DNA of 24,448 bases from JADGGM01 sp025449955 (GTDB lineage Bacteria > Gemmatimonadota > Gemmatimonadetes > Gemmatimonadales > Gemmatimonadaceae). This document shows positions 1 to 7,865 of this stretch, one piece after another; position 1 is the first letter of the stretch; every line of letters starts with the position of its first letter. The notes under the pieces are model-generated. The model was not told the origin of the DNA. It searched no databases and saw only the letters and a program-made list of their open reading frames with translations. The position numbers were made by a program, and so were the translations under genes. The DNA is taken from positions 1 to 24,448 of the forward strand of contig DATBNO010000065.1 in NCBI GenBank assembly GCA_036554285.1, given 5' to 3'.

Positions 1-1872
1 TTCAGCACTTACGCGCGACCCCGTCGGAGTGCGGGACCCAATCACGCGACCCGATGCGCGCCGCACGGTGAGTCCCGTGCGGTCGGCGTACTCGAGCAGT
101 GGGATGAGGTATTTCCGCGAGACGCCCAGCACGTCGCGCAAGTCGGATGGCGACTTCTCTCGCCCGTCAGCCATGGCTGACCTGAGCTGGGCTTCCATGC
201 GATCGAGGGCCTGCGCGGCGTAGTAGCGATCCGGTGCGACCTGAACCGCACGGCCTTGTCGCTCGAGCATCTTGAGCACCGCGATCGCGTCCGACCCGAA
301 CTGCTGCTCCAGCTCATCCACCGACGGCGGCTCGCGATCGGCTTGGTCGAGCGCGCGAGCGATGCCGTCCAGTGTCGTCCGGGCTCGCTGGTCGAGCGTT
401 GGCGACCACCCGTGCCGCATCACGAGACCGCCGGTCACCTGCACGCGCTGGCCGCGCACCAGCGTCTCGACGATGAGATCGGCGAGTCCCGGATTGGCCG
501 TGGTGCGGGCGCGCACCGACTGCAACGGGGCGCCGGGATCGAGCGGAAAGGCTGCGTGGTGCTCGTTGACGAGCGTGAGGAACCGGGCCTCGAGCGCTCC
601 CACGACGGCGCCGGCATACAGCACATCGCCCACTTGGCGCGCATCGGGCGCCGCGGCCAGTAGCTGTGCCAAGTGGGCCGGATGCGCGCCAACGCGCACC
701 GGGAGCGACGCGATCGCCACGCCTAACGGACCGGCGTGGTGGAGCACTTCGGCCAACCGGTGTGCCGGCGTCGCGGCATCGGAGGTCCAGGGGCGCGGAC
801 GCCGCTGGGCGGGCGCGGGATCGGCCACGACTCCGCCGCCGATCGTGGCGAGCGGCGACGCGCTTCGGAGCACGAACCGGTCGCCCGCGCGCGCGACGAT
901 CGGTGCATCGAGCACCACGCGCGCGTGCTTGCGGCCGCCGGGCGCCAGCGCGCCGCCCGCGGCCACGATGCGCGCACCCACGTCCACCGTGCCCAGGTGA
1001 AAGCGCACCGTGGTGCGCGGGCCGAGCGCGCGCGGCGCCTCGGGGAGGAGCGCCACCTGGGCCAGCAGCACCGGCGACGCCGTCCACGCGTCGTCGGCCA
1101 CGAGCACGCTGCCCCTGCCTAACTCGGACACGCCGACGCCCGCGAGCGCGATCGCCGAGCGCGTACCGGGCATCGCTGCACTCACGGTCGCGCCGTGGGA
1201 CTCGATGTTGCGGACGCGCGCCGGCGCGCCGCCTGGCAGCACGCGCACCGACGCGTCGCGCTCGAGCCGTCCGCTCCACACGGTGCCCGTGACCACGGTG
1301 CCCGTGCCGCGCACGCTGAACGCGCGATCGATGGGCAGACGAAAGAGGTCGGCGGCATCGCGCGACGGCAGCGCGCGCACCGCGCGGGCGAGCGTGTCGC
1401 GCAACACGTCGAGCCCGCGCCCCGAGATCACCGACGTCTGCACCATCGGCGCGCCCTCGAGCGCCGTGCCCGCGACCAACGCCTGCACGTCCTCGCGCAC
1501 CAGCCCGAGCCACTCGTCGTCCACGAGATCGCACTTGGTGAGCGCGATGACGCCGCCGCGCACGCCTAACAGATCGAGGATGGCCAGGTGCTCGCGCGTC
1601 TGCGGCATCACGCCTTCGTCGGCGGCGATCACGAGCAGCACCAGATCGACGCCCGTGGCGCCCGCCAGCATGTTGCGCACGAACGCCTCGTGGCCCGGCA
1701 CGTCGACCACGCCCAACACACCATCGGCGCCCAGGTCTAACGGAGCGAATCCGAGGTCGATGGTGATGCCGCGGCGCTTCTCTTCGGCCAGCCGATCGGT
1801 GTCGACGCCGGTGAGCGCTTTGACGAGCGCGGTCTTGCCGTGATCGACGTGACCGGCGGTGCCTAGAATCAC
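1..1872 (-). CDS. selB: Selenocysteine-specific elongation factor SelB (3' end outside window)
   Basis: SelB is the EF-Tu-like GTPase that carries selenocysteinyl-tRNA(Sec) to the ribosome at UGA codons marked by a SECIS hairpin. I translated this frame by hand. It is open from GTG 1872 to the left edge, about 624 codons against a usual length near 620-640, so only a few C-terminal residues should be missing. G1 GHVDHGKT is at residues 7-14, G3 DVPGHE at 57-62 and G4 TKCD at 112-115. A domain-2 beta-barrel follows (FSVRGTGTVVTGTV), and the C-terminal winged-helix module ends with KYLIPLLEYADRTGLTVR. The start GTG overlaps the recO stop as GTGA, suggesting translational coupling. No selA, selD, tRNA-Sec or selenoprotein gene is visible here, so the rest of the pathway must lie elsewhere. 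The family call is firm. Confidence 0.95.
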   Translation of the reverse strand, partial: MILGTAGHVDHGKTALVKALTGVDTDRLAEEKRRGITIDLGFAPLDLGADGVLGVVDVPGHEAFVRNMLAGATGVDLVLLVIAADEGVMPQTREHLAILDLLGVRGGVIALTKCDLVDDEWLGLVREDVQALVAGTALEGAPMVQTSVISGRGLDVLRDTLARAVRALPSRDAADLFRLPIDRAFSVRGTGTVVTGTVWSGRLERDASVRVLPGGAPARVRNIESHGATVSAAMPGTRSAIALAGVGVSELGRGSVLVADDAWTASPVLLAQVALLPEAPRALGPRTTVRFHLGTVDVGARIVAAGGALAPGGRKHARVVLDAPIVARAGDRFVLRSASPLATIGGGVVADPAPAQRRPRPWTSDAATPAHRLAEVLHHAGPLGVAIASLPVRVGAHPAHLAQLLAAAPDARQVGDVLYAGAVVGALEARFLTLVNEHHAAFPLDPGAPLQSVRARTTANPGLADLIVETLVRGQRVQVTGGLVMRHGWSPTLDQRARTTLDGIARALDQADREPPSVDELEQQFGSDAIAVLKMLERQGRAVQVAPDRYYAAQALDRMEAQLRSAMADGREKSPSDLRDVLGVSRKYLIPLLEYADRTGLTVRRASGRVIGSRTPTGSRVSAE

Positions 1873-2636
1873 ACGGTGCTCCAGGCGCCGAGCTCCCACA
1901 CGTCGAACGCGTTGAGCGCGCGGCCGTCGGCGACGTGGTGCTGCAGGAACTCGCGCAGCAACCGCTGGTGCGCGCGCAGCTCGCGCGACGCGAGCGGCGC
2001 CGCGTCGGTGCGCCCGGTGTCGCACCATGACCCCACCGCCGCGCGCGCCGTCGGCGGCAGCGCGCGCGCACCGGGATACTGCCGCGAGCACGACCGGCAC
2101 ACCACGCCGCCCGCCGCGTGACTGAAGGGCGCCGAGGCGCTGTCCTGGATCTCGTCGTGACACACCGCGCACCCGTCGAGCGACGGCGCGAAGCCTAACT
2201 GTGACACGAGCCGCCACGCGCCGGCGAGTCCCGCCTCGCCCGCGCGCGCCGGCTCCGCTTCCGCAATCCGGTCGAGCGAGTCGGCGACGGCGTCGAACAT
2301 TTCCTGGTTCGTCTCGTCCACCGCGCCGAACCGCAGCACCAGCTCCACCACCGCCGACGCGCTCGCAAACCTCCCAAGGTCGCCCCCGATCCCCGCGCGC
2401 GATTTGTTGATCTCGAAGGCGCCGAGGGTCTGCAGCTCCCTCCCCTCTTTCAGGTGAATCTGCGCCGCGCCCTGCGCGAACAGATCGAGCGCCGTCCCGA
2501 ACCGGCTCTTCGCCCGCTTCGCCCCCCGCGCCATTGCCGACTGCACGCCTGCATCACGCGTGACGAGCCGCACGACGACGGAGGTCTCGGAGTACGGGAA
2601 GACGTGGAGGACGATGGCGTCGGTGGCGAGAAGCAT
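1869..2636 (-). CDS. recO: DNA repair protein RecO
   Basis: RecO is the recombination mediator that works with RecR to load RecA onto SSB-coated gaps. The 255-residue product fits the family length. It opens with the N-terminal OB-fold (LLATDAIVLHVFPYSETSVVVRL) and has a C-terminal zinc site, CAVC followed by CRSC. I place the start at ATG 2636 because residues typical of the family begin there. The open frame reaches back to about 2780, but that part reads through an inverted repeat and gives low-complexity sequence. No strong Shine-Dalgarno precedes the ATG. The stop overlaps the selB start by 4 nt. The neighbour upstream is btuB, separated by the inverted repeat, so recO-selB is probably transcribed apart from the B12 operon or only by read-through. 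Confidence 0.93.
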   Translation of the reverse strand: MLLATDAIVLHVFPYSETSVVVRLVTRDAGVQSAMARGAKRAKSRFGTALDLFAQGAAQIHLKEGRELQTLGAFEINKSRAGIGGDLGRFASASAVVELVLRFGAVDETNQEMFDAVADSLDRIAEAEPARAGEAGLAGAWRLVSQLGFAPSLDGCAVCHDEIQDSASAPFSHAAGGVVCRSCSRQYPGARALPPTARAAVGSWCDTGRTDAAPLASRELRAHQRLLREFLQHHVADGRALNAFDVWELGAWSTV

Positions 2637-2686
2637 CCCGAAATCTGGGGAAGCGCTGACGCTGGGGGAAGCGATGCCTGAAGGCC

Positions 2687-2804
2687 GGGAAGCGGCGCCT
2701 GCGGCGCCTTGGGGAACGGGGAAAAGGGACCGGGGCGCGAGTCCACGATCTCGCCCCTTTCCCGTTTCCCTATTCCCCAAGACGCCGCCAGGCGTCGCTT
2801 CCCC
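2687..2804. repeat. Long imperfect inverted repeat between btuB and recO
   Basis: Two arms of about 55 bases (roughly 2687-2741 and 2749-2804) face each other around an 8-base loop. The left arm carries GGCGCCTTGGGGAACGGGG; the right arm carries its near-complement CCCGTTTCCCTATTCCCC, followed by AAGACGCC. Each arm also contains its own small palindrome (GGCGCC..GGCGCC and GACGCC..GGCGTC). The arms match with several mismatches and small gaps. The structure begins about 5 bases after the btuB stop, so it may end or protect the btu transcript. It may also be a mobile REP-like unit. It is unrelated in sequence to the other repeat family in this window. Confidence 0.8.
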
Positions 2805-2808
2805 GCTG

Positions 2809-4752
2809 TTAGCGTTTCCCCCACGTCAATCTCGCCCCCACATCCACCGCCATCCCCGGCGCGCGATACCCGAAGATCGACTCGTATCGTGTGCCAAACA
2901 GATTCGCGATGCGCCCTGTCAGCGTCAGCGCCGGCGTCGCGCCGTTGGCGTCGATCACTGTCAGCTCGCCGGCGAGATCGTAAAGCGTGTACGCCGGCGC
3001 TTCGACGCGGACGAAGTTGAGGAAGTCCAAGTCGACGCGGTTGCCGACGTACGTCGCCGTCGCGAAGAGGGCGCCGCGCGACGAGGGGCGGAACGAGAGC
3101 GTGGCGTTGGCGAGATTCGTTGGGCGGCGAAGGAGGCGCTGGCCGTCCACGAACGTAGCGCCGGGGCCGGCGTCGACGCCGGCGTCGGTGACGCGCGTGT
3201 GCTGCCACGTGTAGCTGGCGGCGAGCGAGAAGCCGCTCCACGTGCCGCTGCGCGCGCCTAACTCGAGGCCGTCGGCCGTCGCGGCGGCGAGATTGAAGTA
3301 GTTGGGCAGCGTCGTGTCGGGCGAGTTGCCGTCGTATTGGATCATGTCGCGGAAGCGTTGGGCGAAATAAGTCGCCGAGAGAACGGCGCCGTGCGCGACA
3401 TCCTGATCGAGGCCCGCTTCCCAGCTTTGCGAGCGCTCGGGGCGGAGCGCAGGATTGCCGCGCGCGAACGCGGCTTGCGACGTCGTCTCGTCGAAGGTCG
3501 GCTCCCTGAACGCGTTGCCCACCGACGCGCGCAACGCCGTGCCGGGCTTGAGCACGTAGCCGGCGGCCAAGCGGTACGTCGTGAACGTGCCGAACTGGCT
3601 GTTGTCATCCGCGCGCACGCCGGCGGTGTACGAGAGCGCGCGGCCCACGTTGCCTAACGCCTGGGCGTAGTAGGCGTGCAGCGTGCGCTGGAGCGGGTTC
3701 GAGCCCGTTTCCCTCGCCCGCTGCTGCTCGGCGGTGGCGCCGGCGGTGAGCGCGGCCCACGGCGCGGCGGCGAAGTCGAGTCGCGCGTCGCCGCTCCGGC
3801 GATAGATGCCGGTCTGCGTGGTGAAGCAGAAATCGCACTCCTCGCCGGGCGTCGCGGGCAGGTCCGCCGACTCGTCGTGCTCGTCGCTCGCCGCGAGCTG
3901 GACGTGGGCCGTGAGGCGCTCCGTTAGGCGCCGGTCGGCGGCCAGCGAGCCCAAGAACCGGTTCTCGAGGTGGAACTGATTGCTGTCCACCACCGCGCCG
4001 TAGAAATTGGTCGGGATGTGCGCGCCGGCTTCCTCATCCCGCAGCATGAAACGCACCGTGGTGGCGGCGTCCGGCGCAATGTGGAACTGGCCGCTGTAGA
4101 TGTCGTTCCGGTCGGAGCTGTTGAAGTCGTAGATGCCATCGGTCCGGTGCCTCGCGACGGACGCCGAGCCGCCTAACGAGGCGTCGCCGCCGGCGAAGGA
4201 GGCGGTGGCGTTGGACGTGCCGTAGGTGCCGCCGTCCGCTCCTAACGAGAACTGGCTGGGCGCGCCGGCGCCCGCGCCGGTGCGGGTGAAGATCTGGATC
4301 ACGCCTGTCACGGCGTTGGACCCGTACAGCACGCTCGTCGGGCCGCGCACGATCTCGATGCGGTCGATGTTGTCGGTCGTGAGATTCGCCAGATCGATGG
4401 CGCCGCCGGGATCGTTCACCGGCACGCCGTCGACGAGGATCTCGGTGTAGTCGCTCTCGCCGCCCCGCACGAAGAGCGACGTCTGCGCACCGAAGGACCC
4501 GCTCTGCGGCGCGAACACGCCCGGCACACCGGCCAACGCATCCTTGAGCGTCGTGATGCCTTGCGCGCGGAGATCGGCGCCCGAGATGACGGTGGTGCTC
4601 GCGAGCGGCGCCACGGGCTTCACGTCGACGCGCGTCGCGGTGATGACGACAGGCGTGAGCGTCGCCGTGTCGCTCGATGATTGTTGGGCGGCGCTGACGT
4701 TAGGCAGCAGGGACGCCGCCGCGATGGCGGCGAGACAGATGGATGTACGCAC
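2809..4752 (-). CDS. btuB: TonB-dependent outer-membrane receptor, probable vitamin B12 receptor BtuB
   Basis: This is a 647-residue TonB-dependent beta-barrel receptor. From GTG 4752 it starts with a signal peptide (VRTSICLAAIAAASLLPNVSAA). A TonB-box-like stretch TPVVITATR follows, then the plug domain (LKDALAGVPGV, SLFVRGGESDYTEILVDGVPV, IDRIEIVRGPTSVLYG) and a barrel ending near GARLTWGKR. GTG 4752 has GAGGA seven bases upstream and begins exactly at the signal peptide. The frame is open back to ATG 4929, but that extension reads through a repeat remnant. The cobalamin substrate is inferred from its place as last gene behind a B12 riboswitch and btuFCD, and from its BtuB-like length; the barrel alone does not prove the ligand. 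The C-terminal residue is Arg rather than the usual aromatic. Confidence 0.9.
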   Translation of the reverse strand: MRTSICLAAIAAASLLPNVSAAQQSSSDTATLTPVVITATRVDVKPVAPLASTTVISGADLRAQGITTLKDALAGVPGVFAPQSGSFGAQTSLFVRGGESDYTEILVDGVPVNDPGGAIDLANLTTDNIDRIEIVRGPTSVLYGSNAVTGVIQIFTRTGAGAGAPSQFSLGADGGTYGTSNATASFAGGDASLGGSASVARHRTDGIYDFNSSDRNDIYSGQFHIAPDAATTVRFMLRDEEAGAHIPTNFYGAVVDSNQFHLENRFLGSLAADRRLTERLTAHVQLAASDEHDESADLPATPGEECDFCFTTQTGIYRRSGDARLDFAAAPWAALTAGATAEQQRARETGSNPLQRTLHAYYAQALGNVGRALSYTAGVRADDNSQFGTFTTYRLAAGYVLKPGTALRASVGNAFREPTFDETTSQAAFARGNPALRPERSQSWEAGLDQDVAHGAVLSATYFAQRFRDMIQYDGNSPDTTLPNYFNLAAATADGLELGARSGTWSGFSLAASYTWQHTRVTDAGVDAGPGATFVDGQRLLRRPTNLANATLSFRPSSRGALFATATYVGNRVDLDFLNFVRVEAPAYTLYDLAGELTVIDANGATPALTLTGRIANLFGTRYESIFGYRAPGMAVDVGARLTWGKR

Positions 4753-4785
4753 GTGCAAGTCCTCGGAAGGCGTGGTGGTTGGTTC

Positions 4786-4919
4786 GTTTTGTTTTTCAAA
4801 CACGAGAAGGTGTCCATACCAGTGTCGTTGCACTCGGCGCCGAGCAGCCGAACGATCCGAAGTGATCCGCGCAGTTTCAGATTTGATCCGTGTCAACAGA
4901 GCGAAGAAGCTCACCAGGT
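4786..4919. repeat. Diverged half-copy of the ~240-bp palindromic repeat, between btuD and btuB
   Basis: On the minus strand this stretch aligns along its length with one half of the repeats at 23776-24023 and 12536-14142. Shared blocks include CTTCTTCGCTC, CGGATCAAA, ACTGCGCGGATCACT, CGGCTGCTCGGCGC and the centre TTTGAAAAACAAAA. Many substitutions show that it is old. Only one half is present; the other half would lie where the btuB ribosome-binding site and signal peptide now are. It begins a few bases after the btuD stop. Confidence 0.75.
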
Positions 4920-4925
4920 GGTTGC

Positions 4926-5711
4926 TCATGGCCCGCGTCCGCGAAGGGGAAGCAGGGCCGGCGCGCCGACCGCCGGATCATGGGTCACGACGAGGGGCCA
5001 GTCGTACACGGGCTCGAGCACCGACGCCTGCATCACCGCCGACGGCGCACCAGCGGCAGCCACGCGCCCTTTGTCGAGCAGCACCATCTGGTCGGCGAAC
5101 CGGGCCACGAGATTCAACTGATGGCTCACGAGCAGGACGGCCATCCCATCGTGCGCCAGGCGCGCGAACAGCTCGAACATCGCCATCTCGTGCGCGATGT
5201 CGAGAAACGTGGTGGGCTCATCCAATACCAGCGCGTCGCCGCCCTGGGCCAGGGCGCGCGCGATGCGCACGCGCTGCCATTCGCCGCCCGAGAGCTCGTG
5301 CGTGCGCCGGTCGGCCAGCGGCTCGATGCCGGCCAGGCCGATGGCGCGGCCTTGGGCCGCGACATCGGCCGGGCCGGCGGCGCGCCACGCGCCCTCGTGC
5401 GGATACCTGCCTAACGCCACGTACTCGCGCACCGGCAGCGGGAACACCAGCGCCTCGCGCTGCGTCACCACCGCCACCCGGCGCGCAAAGGCGCGCCGGT
5501 CGAGCGAGTCGAGCGACGCGTCGTCGATCGCGATCGCACCGGCGGCGCGCTCCTGCAGCCGCAGGAGCGCGCCCACCAGCGTGCTCTTCCCGCTGCCGTT
5601 CGGCCCGACGAGCGCGGTGATGGCGCCCCGCCCCGCCTCGAACGACACCCCGTCCACCGCCGGCTGCTCGGCGCGCGGATAGCGCACGACCACGTCGGTG
5701 AAGCGGATCAC
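4926..5711 (-). CDS. btuD: Cobalamin ABC transporter, ATP-binding protein
   Basis: This is the cytoplasmic ATPase that powers import through BtuC. The 261-residue protein has Walker A GPNGSGKST at residues 36-44, a Q-loop region at VVTQRE, signature LSGGEWQR at 140-147, Walker B LVLDEP at 161-166 and the switch His in SHQ at 197. GTG 5711 is chosen because it overlaps the btuC stop as GTGA and starts just at the usual first beta-strand; a longer open frame upstream is the antisense-like shadow of btuC. The stop overlaps an ATG at 4929 that is unlikely to be used. The iron-siderophore and cobalamin importers share this family, so the B12 assignment rests on the riboswitch. Confidence 0.92.
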   Translation of the reverse strand: MIRFTDVVVRYPRAEQPAVDGVSFEAGRGAITALVGPNGSGKSTLVGALLRLQERAAGAIAIDDASLDSLDRRAFARRVAVVTQREALVFPLPVREYVALGRYPHEGAWRAAGPADVAAQGRAIGLAGIEPLADRRTHELSGGEWQRVRIARALAQGGDALVLDEPTTFLDIAHEMAMFELFARLAHDGMAVLLVSHQLNLVARFADQMVLLDKGRVAAAGAPSAVMQASVLEPVYDWPLVVTHDPAVGAPALLPLRGRGP

Positions 5712-6682
5712 GCGAACCGCCGCAGCTGGATGAGAAAGAACGGCACGCCCACCAGCGCGGTCACCGCGCCCAACGGAAGGTCGGCCGGCGGGTGCGCGAC
5801 GCGCGCCACGAGATCGGCGCTCACCACGAGCGCGGCGCCCAACACCGCCGATCCGACGAGCAGCGGCCGATGCCGGCGCAGCCCCGCGGCCCGCACCATG
5901 TGCGGCACCACGAGACCCACGAACCCGACGAGCCCCGCCGCGGCGACGGTCGCGGCGGCCAGCAGGGAGCTCACCAGGTACACCGTCCGCCCCGCCCGCT
6001 CGGCGTCCACGCCCAACCCGGCGGCGCTCTCTTCGCCTAACGCAAGCAGGTCGATGTCCCGGCCCATGGCCAGAAGCGCCGCGCCGCCCACGGCCGTGTA
6101 CAGGGCGAGCCAGCGCACTTGCGTCCAGTCCGCGCCGGCCACCGAGCCCATCATCCACCACAGGGCGCCGCGCACCGTGTCGGCGGGCGCATCGGCCAAC
6201 AGCACCATGATCGCCGCGTTGGCGAACGCGCCGATCACCACGCCGGCCATGAGCAGCACGCGCGGATCGGCCCGCCCGCCCGCGGCGCGCGCCACGCCGA
6301 TCGCGGCCACGATGGCCAGCGCCGCGCCGGCGAACGCGCCTAACGGCAGCACGAACGGCGACGCGAGCCCGAGCGACACCACCACCACCGCGCCCACCGC
6401 CGCCCCGCCCGACACGCCCAACAAGTACGGCTCCGCCAACGCGTTGCGCAGCGACCCCTGCAACGCCCCGCCCGACATGCCCAACGCCGCGCCCACCAAC
6501 ACCGCGAGCGCGACGCGCGGCAAGCGCAGCGCCCGCACGATGGCCACCGTGTTCGGGTCGCCGTGGCCCATCACCGCGGCCGCGATCGCGCGCGCCGAGA
6601 GCGGCACGGCGCCCCACACCACGCCGGCCACGACCAGCACCACCAGCGCGAGGATGGCCAGCGGCCAGAAGAATCGCCGCAT
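5708..6682 (-). CDS. btuC: Cobalamin ABC transporter, FecCD/BtuC-family permease
   Basis: This 324-residue inner-membrane permease has the strongly hydrophobic pattern of the FecCD family, with about nine or ten membrane segments. Family hallmarks are RLPRVALAVLVGAALGMSGG with LQGSLRNALAEPYLLGVSGG near the N-terminus, ADLVARV near the C-terminus, and the closing stretch LPLGAVTALVGVPFFLIQLR. ATG 6682 is used because it overlaps the btuF stop as TGATG and the sequence MRRFFWPLAIL opens the first membrane helix. It pairs with btuD downstream (4-nt overlap). Substrate assignment again depends on the B12 riboswitch upstream of the operon. Confidence 0.93.
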   Translation of the reverse strand: MRRFFWPLAILALVVLVVAGVVWGAVPLSARAIAAAVMGHGDPNTVAIVRALRLPRVALAVLVGAALGMSGGALQGSLRNALAEPYLLGVSGGAAVGAVVVVSLGLASPFVLPLGAFAGAALAIVAAIGVARAAGGRADPRVLLMAGVVIGAFANAAIMVLLADAPADTVRGALWWMMGSVAGADWTQVRWLALYTAVGGAALLAMGRDIDLLALGEESAAGLGVDAERAGRTVYLVSSLLAAATVAAAGLVGFVGLVVPHMVRAAGLRRHRPLLVGSAVLGAALVVSADLVARVAHPPADLPLGAVTALVGVPFFLIQLRRFA

Positions 6683-7593
6683 CACGGCATCACCCCCGGA
6701 TGCAGCAGCCGCGCCAGCTCGGCGGCGGCCTCGCCTAACTTTACCGACGGCCGCCCAACGAGCGCCGTGTCCACCACCACGATCTTCCCGCGCCGCACGG
6801 CCGGCACCGCCTGCCACCCCGCGCTCGCGCGGATGCGCGCGGCGCCCGCCGGCCCCGCCAGAATGAGATCGGGATTCCGCCGCACGATGTCCTCGAGCGA
6901 CACCTGCGGCGACGGCCGCGGATCATCGTCGTAAATGTTGCGCGCGCCGGCGATGGCCAAGAGCTCGCTCTGGAAGCTGCCGTGCCCAACGGTGATCACG
7001 GGCTCGTCCCAGATGTGCCAGAACACCCTGGGATGCGGCAGCGAAGCCGTGGCCGCGCGCACCCGCGCCAGCGCCTTGTCCACCGTGTCCACGCACAGCG
7101 CGGCCCGCGCACTTTCTCCTGTGGCCCTGCCTAACAAAATGGCCGCCCGGCGGAAGTCGGCGATGCGGTCCGTGCGCAGCGCGAGCACATCCACGCCGGC
7201 GGCGTGCAGGTGCGCCGCGGCCGCGCGATCGTCGCGGCTGGCGTACAACACCACCAGATCGGGATGCATGGCCAGCACCGCCTCGACGTTGGGCCGCAAC
7301 CCAGCGCCGAGATCGGGCACCAGCCGCGCCGAATCGGGCGACAGATCCCAATGCGTCCGCCCAACGACCCGCGCCCCGGCGCCGATCGCGAACAGGAGCT
7401 CGGTGGTGGCCGGACTCAACGACACGATGCGCGCGGGATGCACGGTGGTGCCCACGGCCACCGAGTCCCCGAAATCGTCGGCCACTTGCGGTGTGCCGGA
7501 CGCGCGCCGCTCGCCGCACGAACACGCGACGCCGCACGCGAGGGCGGCGACGACGAACCAGCTGCCTAACGGAACGGACCGGCCAGGAAACAC
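6682..7593 (-). CDS. btuF: Cobalamin ABC transporter, substrate-binding lipoprotein
   Basis: This is a periplasmic binding protein of the BtuF/FecB group (Periplasmic_binding_2 fold), about 303 residues. The N-terminus has a hydrophobic stretch FVVAALACGVAC with two possible lipoprotein cysteines, so it is probably membrane-anchored. The mature part begins with the family signature RIVSLSPATTELLFAIGAG, and later has HPDLVVLYASRD and NPDLILAG. I choose GTG 7593: it lies just past the expression-platform hairpin, has GGAAGG eight bases upstream, and leads straight into the signal peptide. The longer open frame to 7728 would start inside the riboswitch and is rejected. First gene of the B12 operon. 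Confidence 0.9.
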   Translation of the reverse strand: MFPGRSVPLGSWFVVAALACGVACSCGERRASGTPQVADDFGDSVAVGTTVHPARIVSLSPATTELLFAIGAGARVVGRTHWDLSPDSARLVPDLGAGLRPNVEAVLAMHPDLVVLYASRDDRAAAAHLHAAGVDVLALRTDRIADFRRAAILLGRATGESARAALCVDTVDKALARVRAATASLPHPRVFWHIWDEPVITVGHGSFQSELLAIAGARNIYDDDPRPSPQVSLEDIVRRNPDLILAGPAGAARIRASAGWQAVPAVRRGKIVVVDTALVGRPSVKLGEAAAELARLLHPGVMP

Positions 7594-7596
7594 AAA

Positions 7597-7623
7597 GGGC
7601 ACCTTCCCTCGGGGAAGGTGCCC
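7597..7623 (-). terminator. Expression-platform hairpin of the cobalamin riboswitch
   Basis: A perfect 12-bp stem (GGGCACCTTCCC with its complement) closes a 3-base loop and is followed on the minus strand by TTTGTGTTT, which fits an intrinsic terminator. The 3' arm also contains GGGAAGG, the likely Shine-Dalgarno of btuF at GTG 7593, so the same hairpin could block translation. A segment at 7669-7681 (CCTCGGAAGAAGG on the minus strand) can pair with the 5' arm as an antiterminator. Confidence 0.85.
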
Positions 7624-7699
7624 AGTGGTCTCACGCGAACGAAAAGAATCCGCGCGCCGCCACCAGCCCCTTCTTCCGAGGGTCTGATCGAGTGGCGCG

Positions 7700-7852
7700 G
7701 ACGCGAGGCGTCTCCTGGCTTCGGGCACCGCGCTCGCCTTCCCGACCTATAGTCAGTGGCGTGTAGAGCGCGGGACATCTCACCCGTTACAGTGGCGGGA
7801 CCGCGCCGGAGTCACACCGGCTTCCGGAACCCGCGACCGCTGTAAGTCAATT
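7700..7852 (-). promoter_or_regulatory. Cobalamin (adenosylcobalamin-type) riboswitch
   Basis: The minus strand carries the conserved core in order: CCGGAAGCCGGTGTGACTCC, GGCGCGG, CCCGCCACTGTAACGGG, and then the B12 box GAAGCCAGGAGACGCC around 7709-7724. This matches the class-I cobalamin riboswitch pattern (GGGAA, CGGTG..A.TCC, C.GTCCCGCCACTGT, AAGCCAGGAGACC). The box ends in ACGCC rather than the more common ACCTGCC. The element begins just after the stop of the upstream gene at 7866, so its promoter must lie inside that gene, or transcription reads through. It precedes the btuF hairpin by about 80 bases. Confidence 0.93.
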
Positions 7853-7865
7853 GTTACTTGCCAAC

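Noticed and set aside
314..2071. Minus-strand 585-codon open frame
   Set aside because: Arg/Ala-rich and in a different phase from the SelB reading, which has all the GTPase motifs.
2637..2780. Longer RecO start at 2780
   Set aside because: The extension translates the inverted repeat and has no family similarity; ATG 2636 matches the RecO N-terminus.
4753..4929. BtuB start at ATG 4929
   Set aside because: Would place 59 non-signal residues, encoded by a repeat remnant, before the signal peptide; GTG 4752 has a good ribosome-binding site.
7594..7728. BtuF start at GTG 7728
   Set aside because: That GTG is inside the B12 box of the riboswitch.
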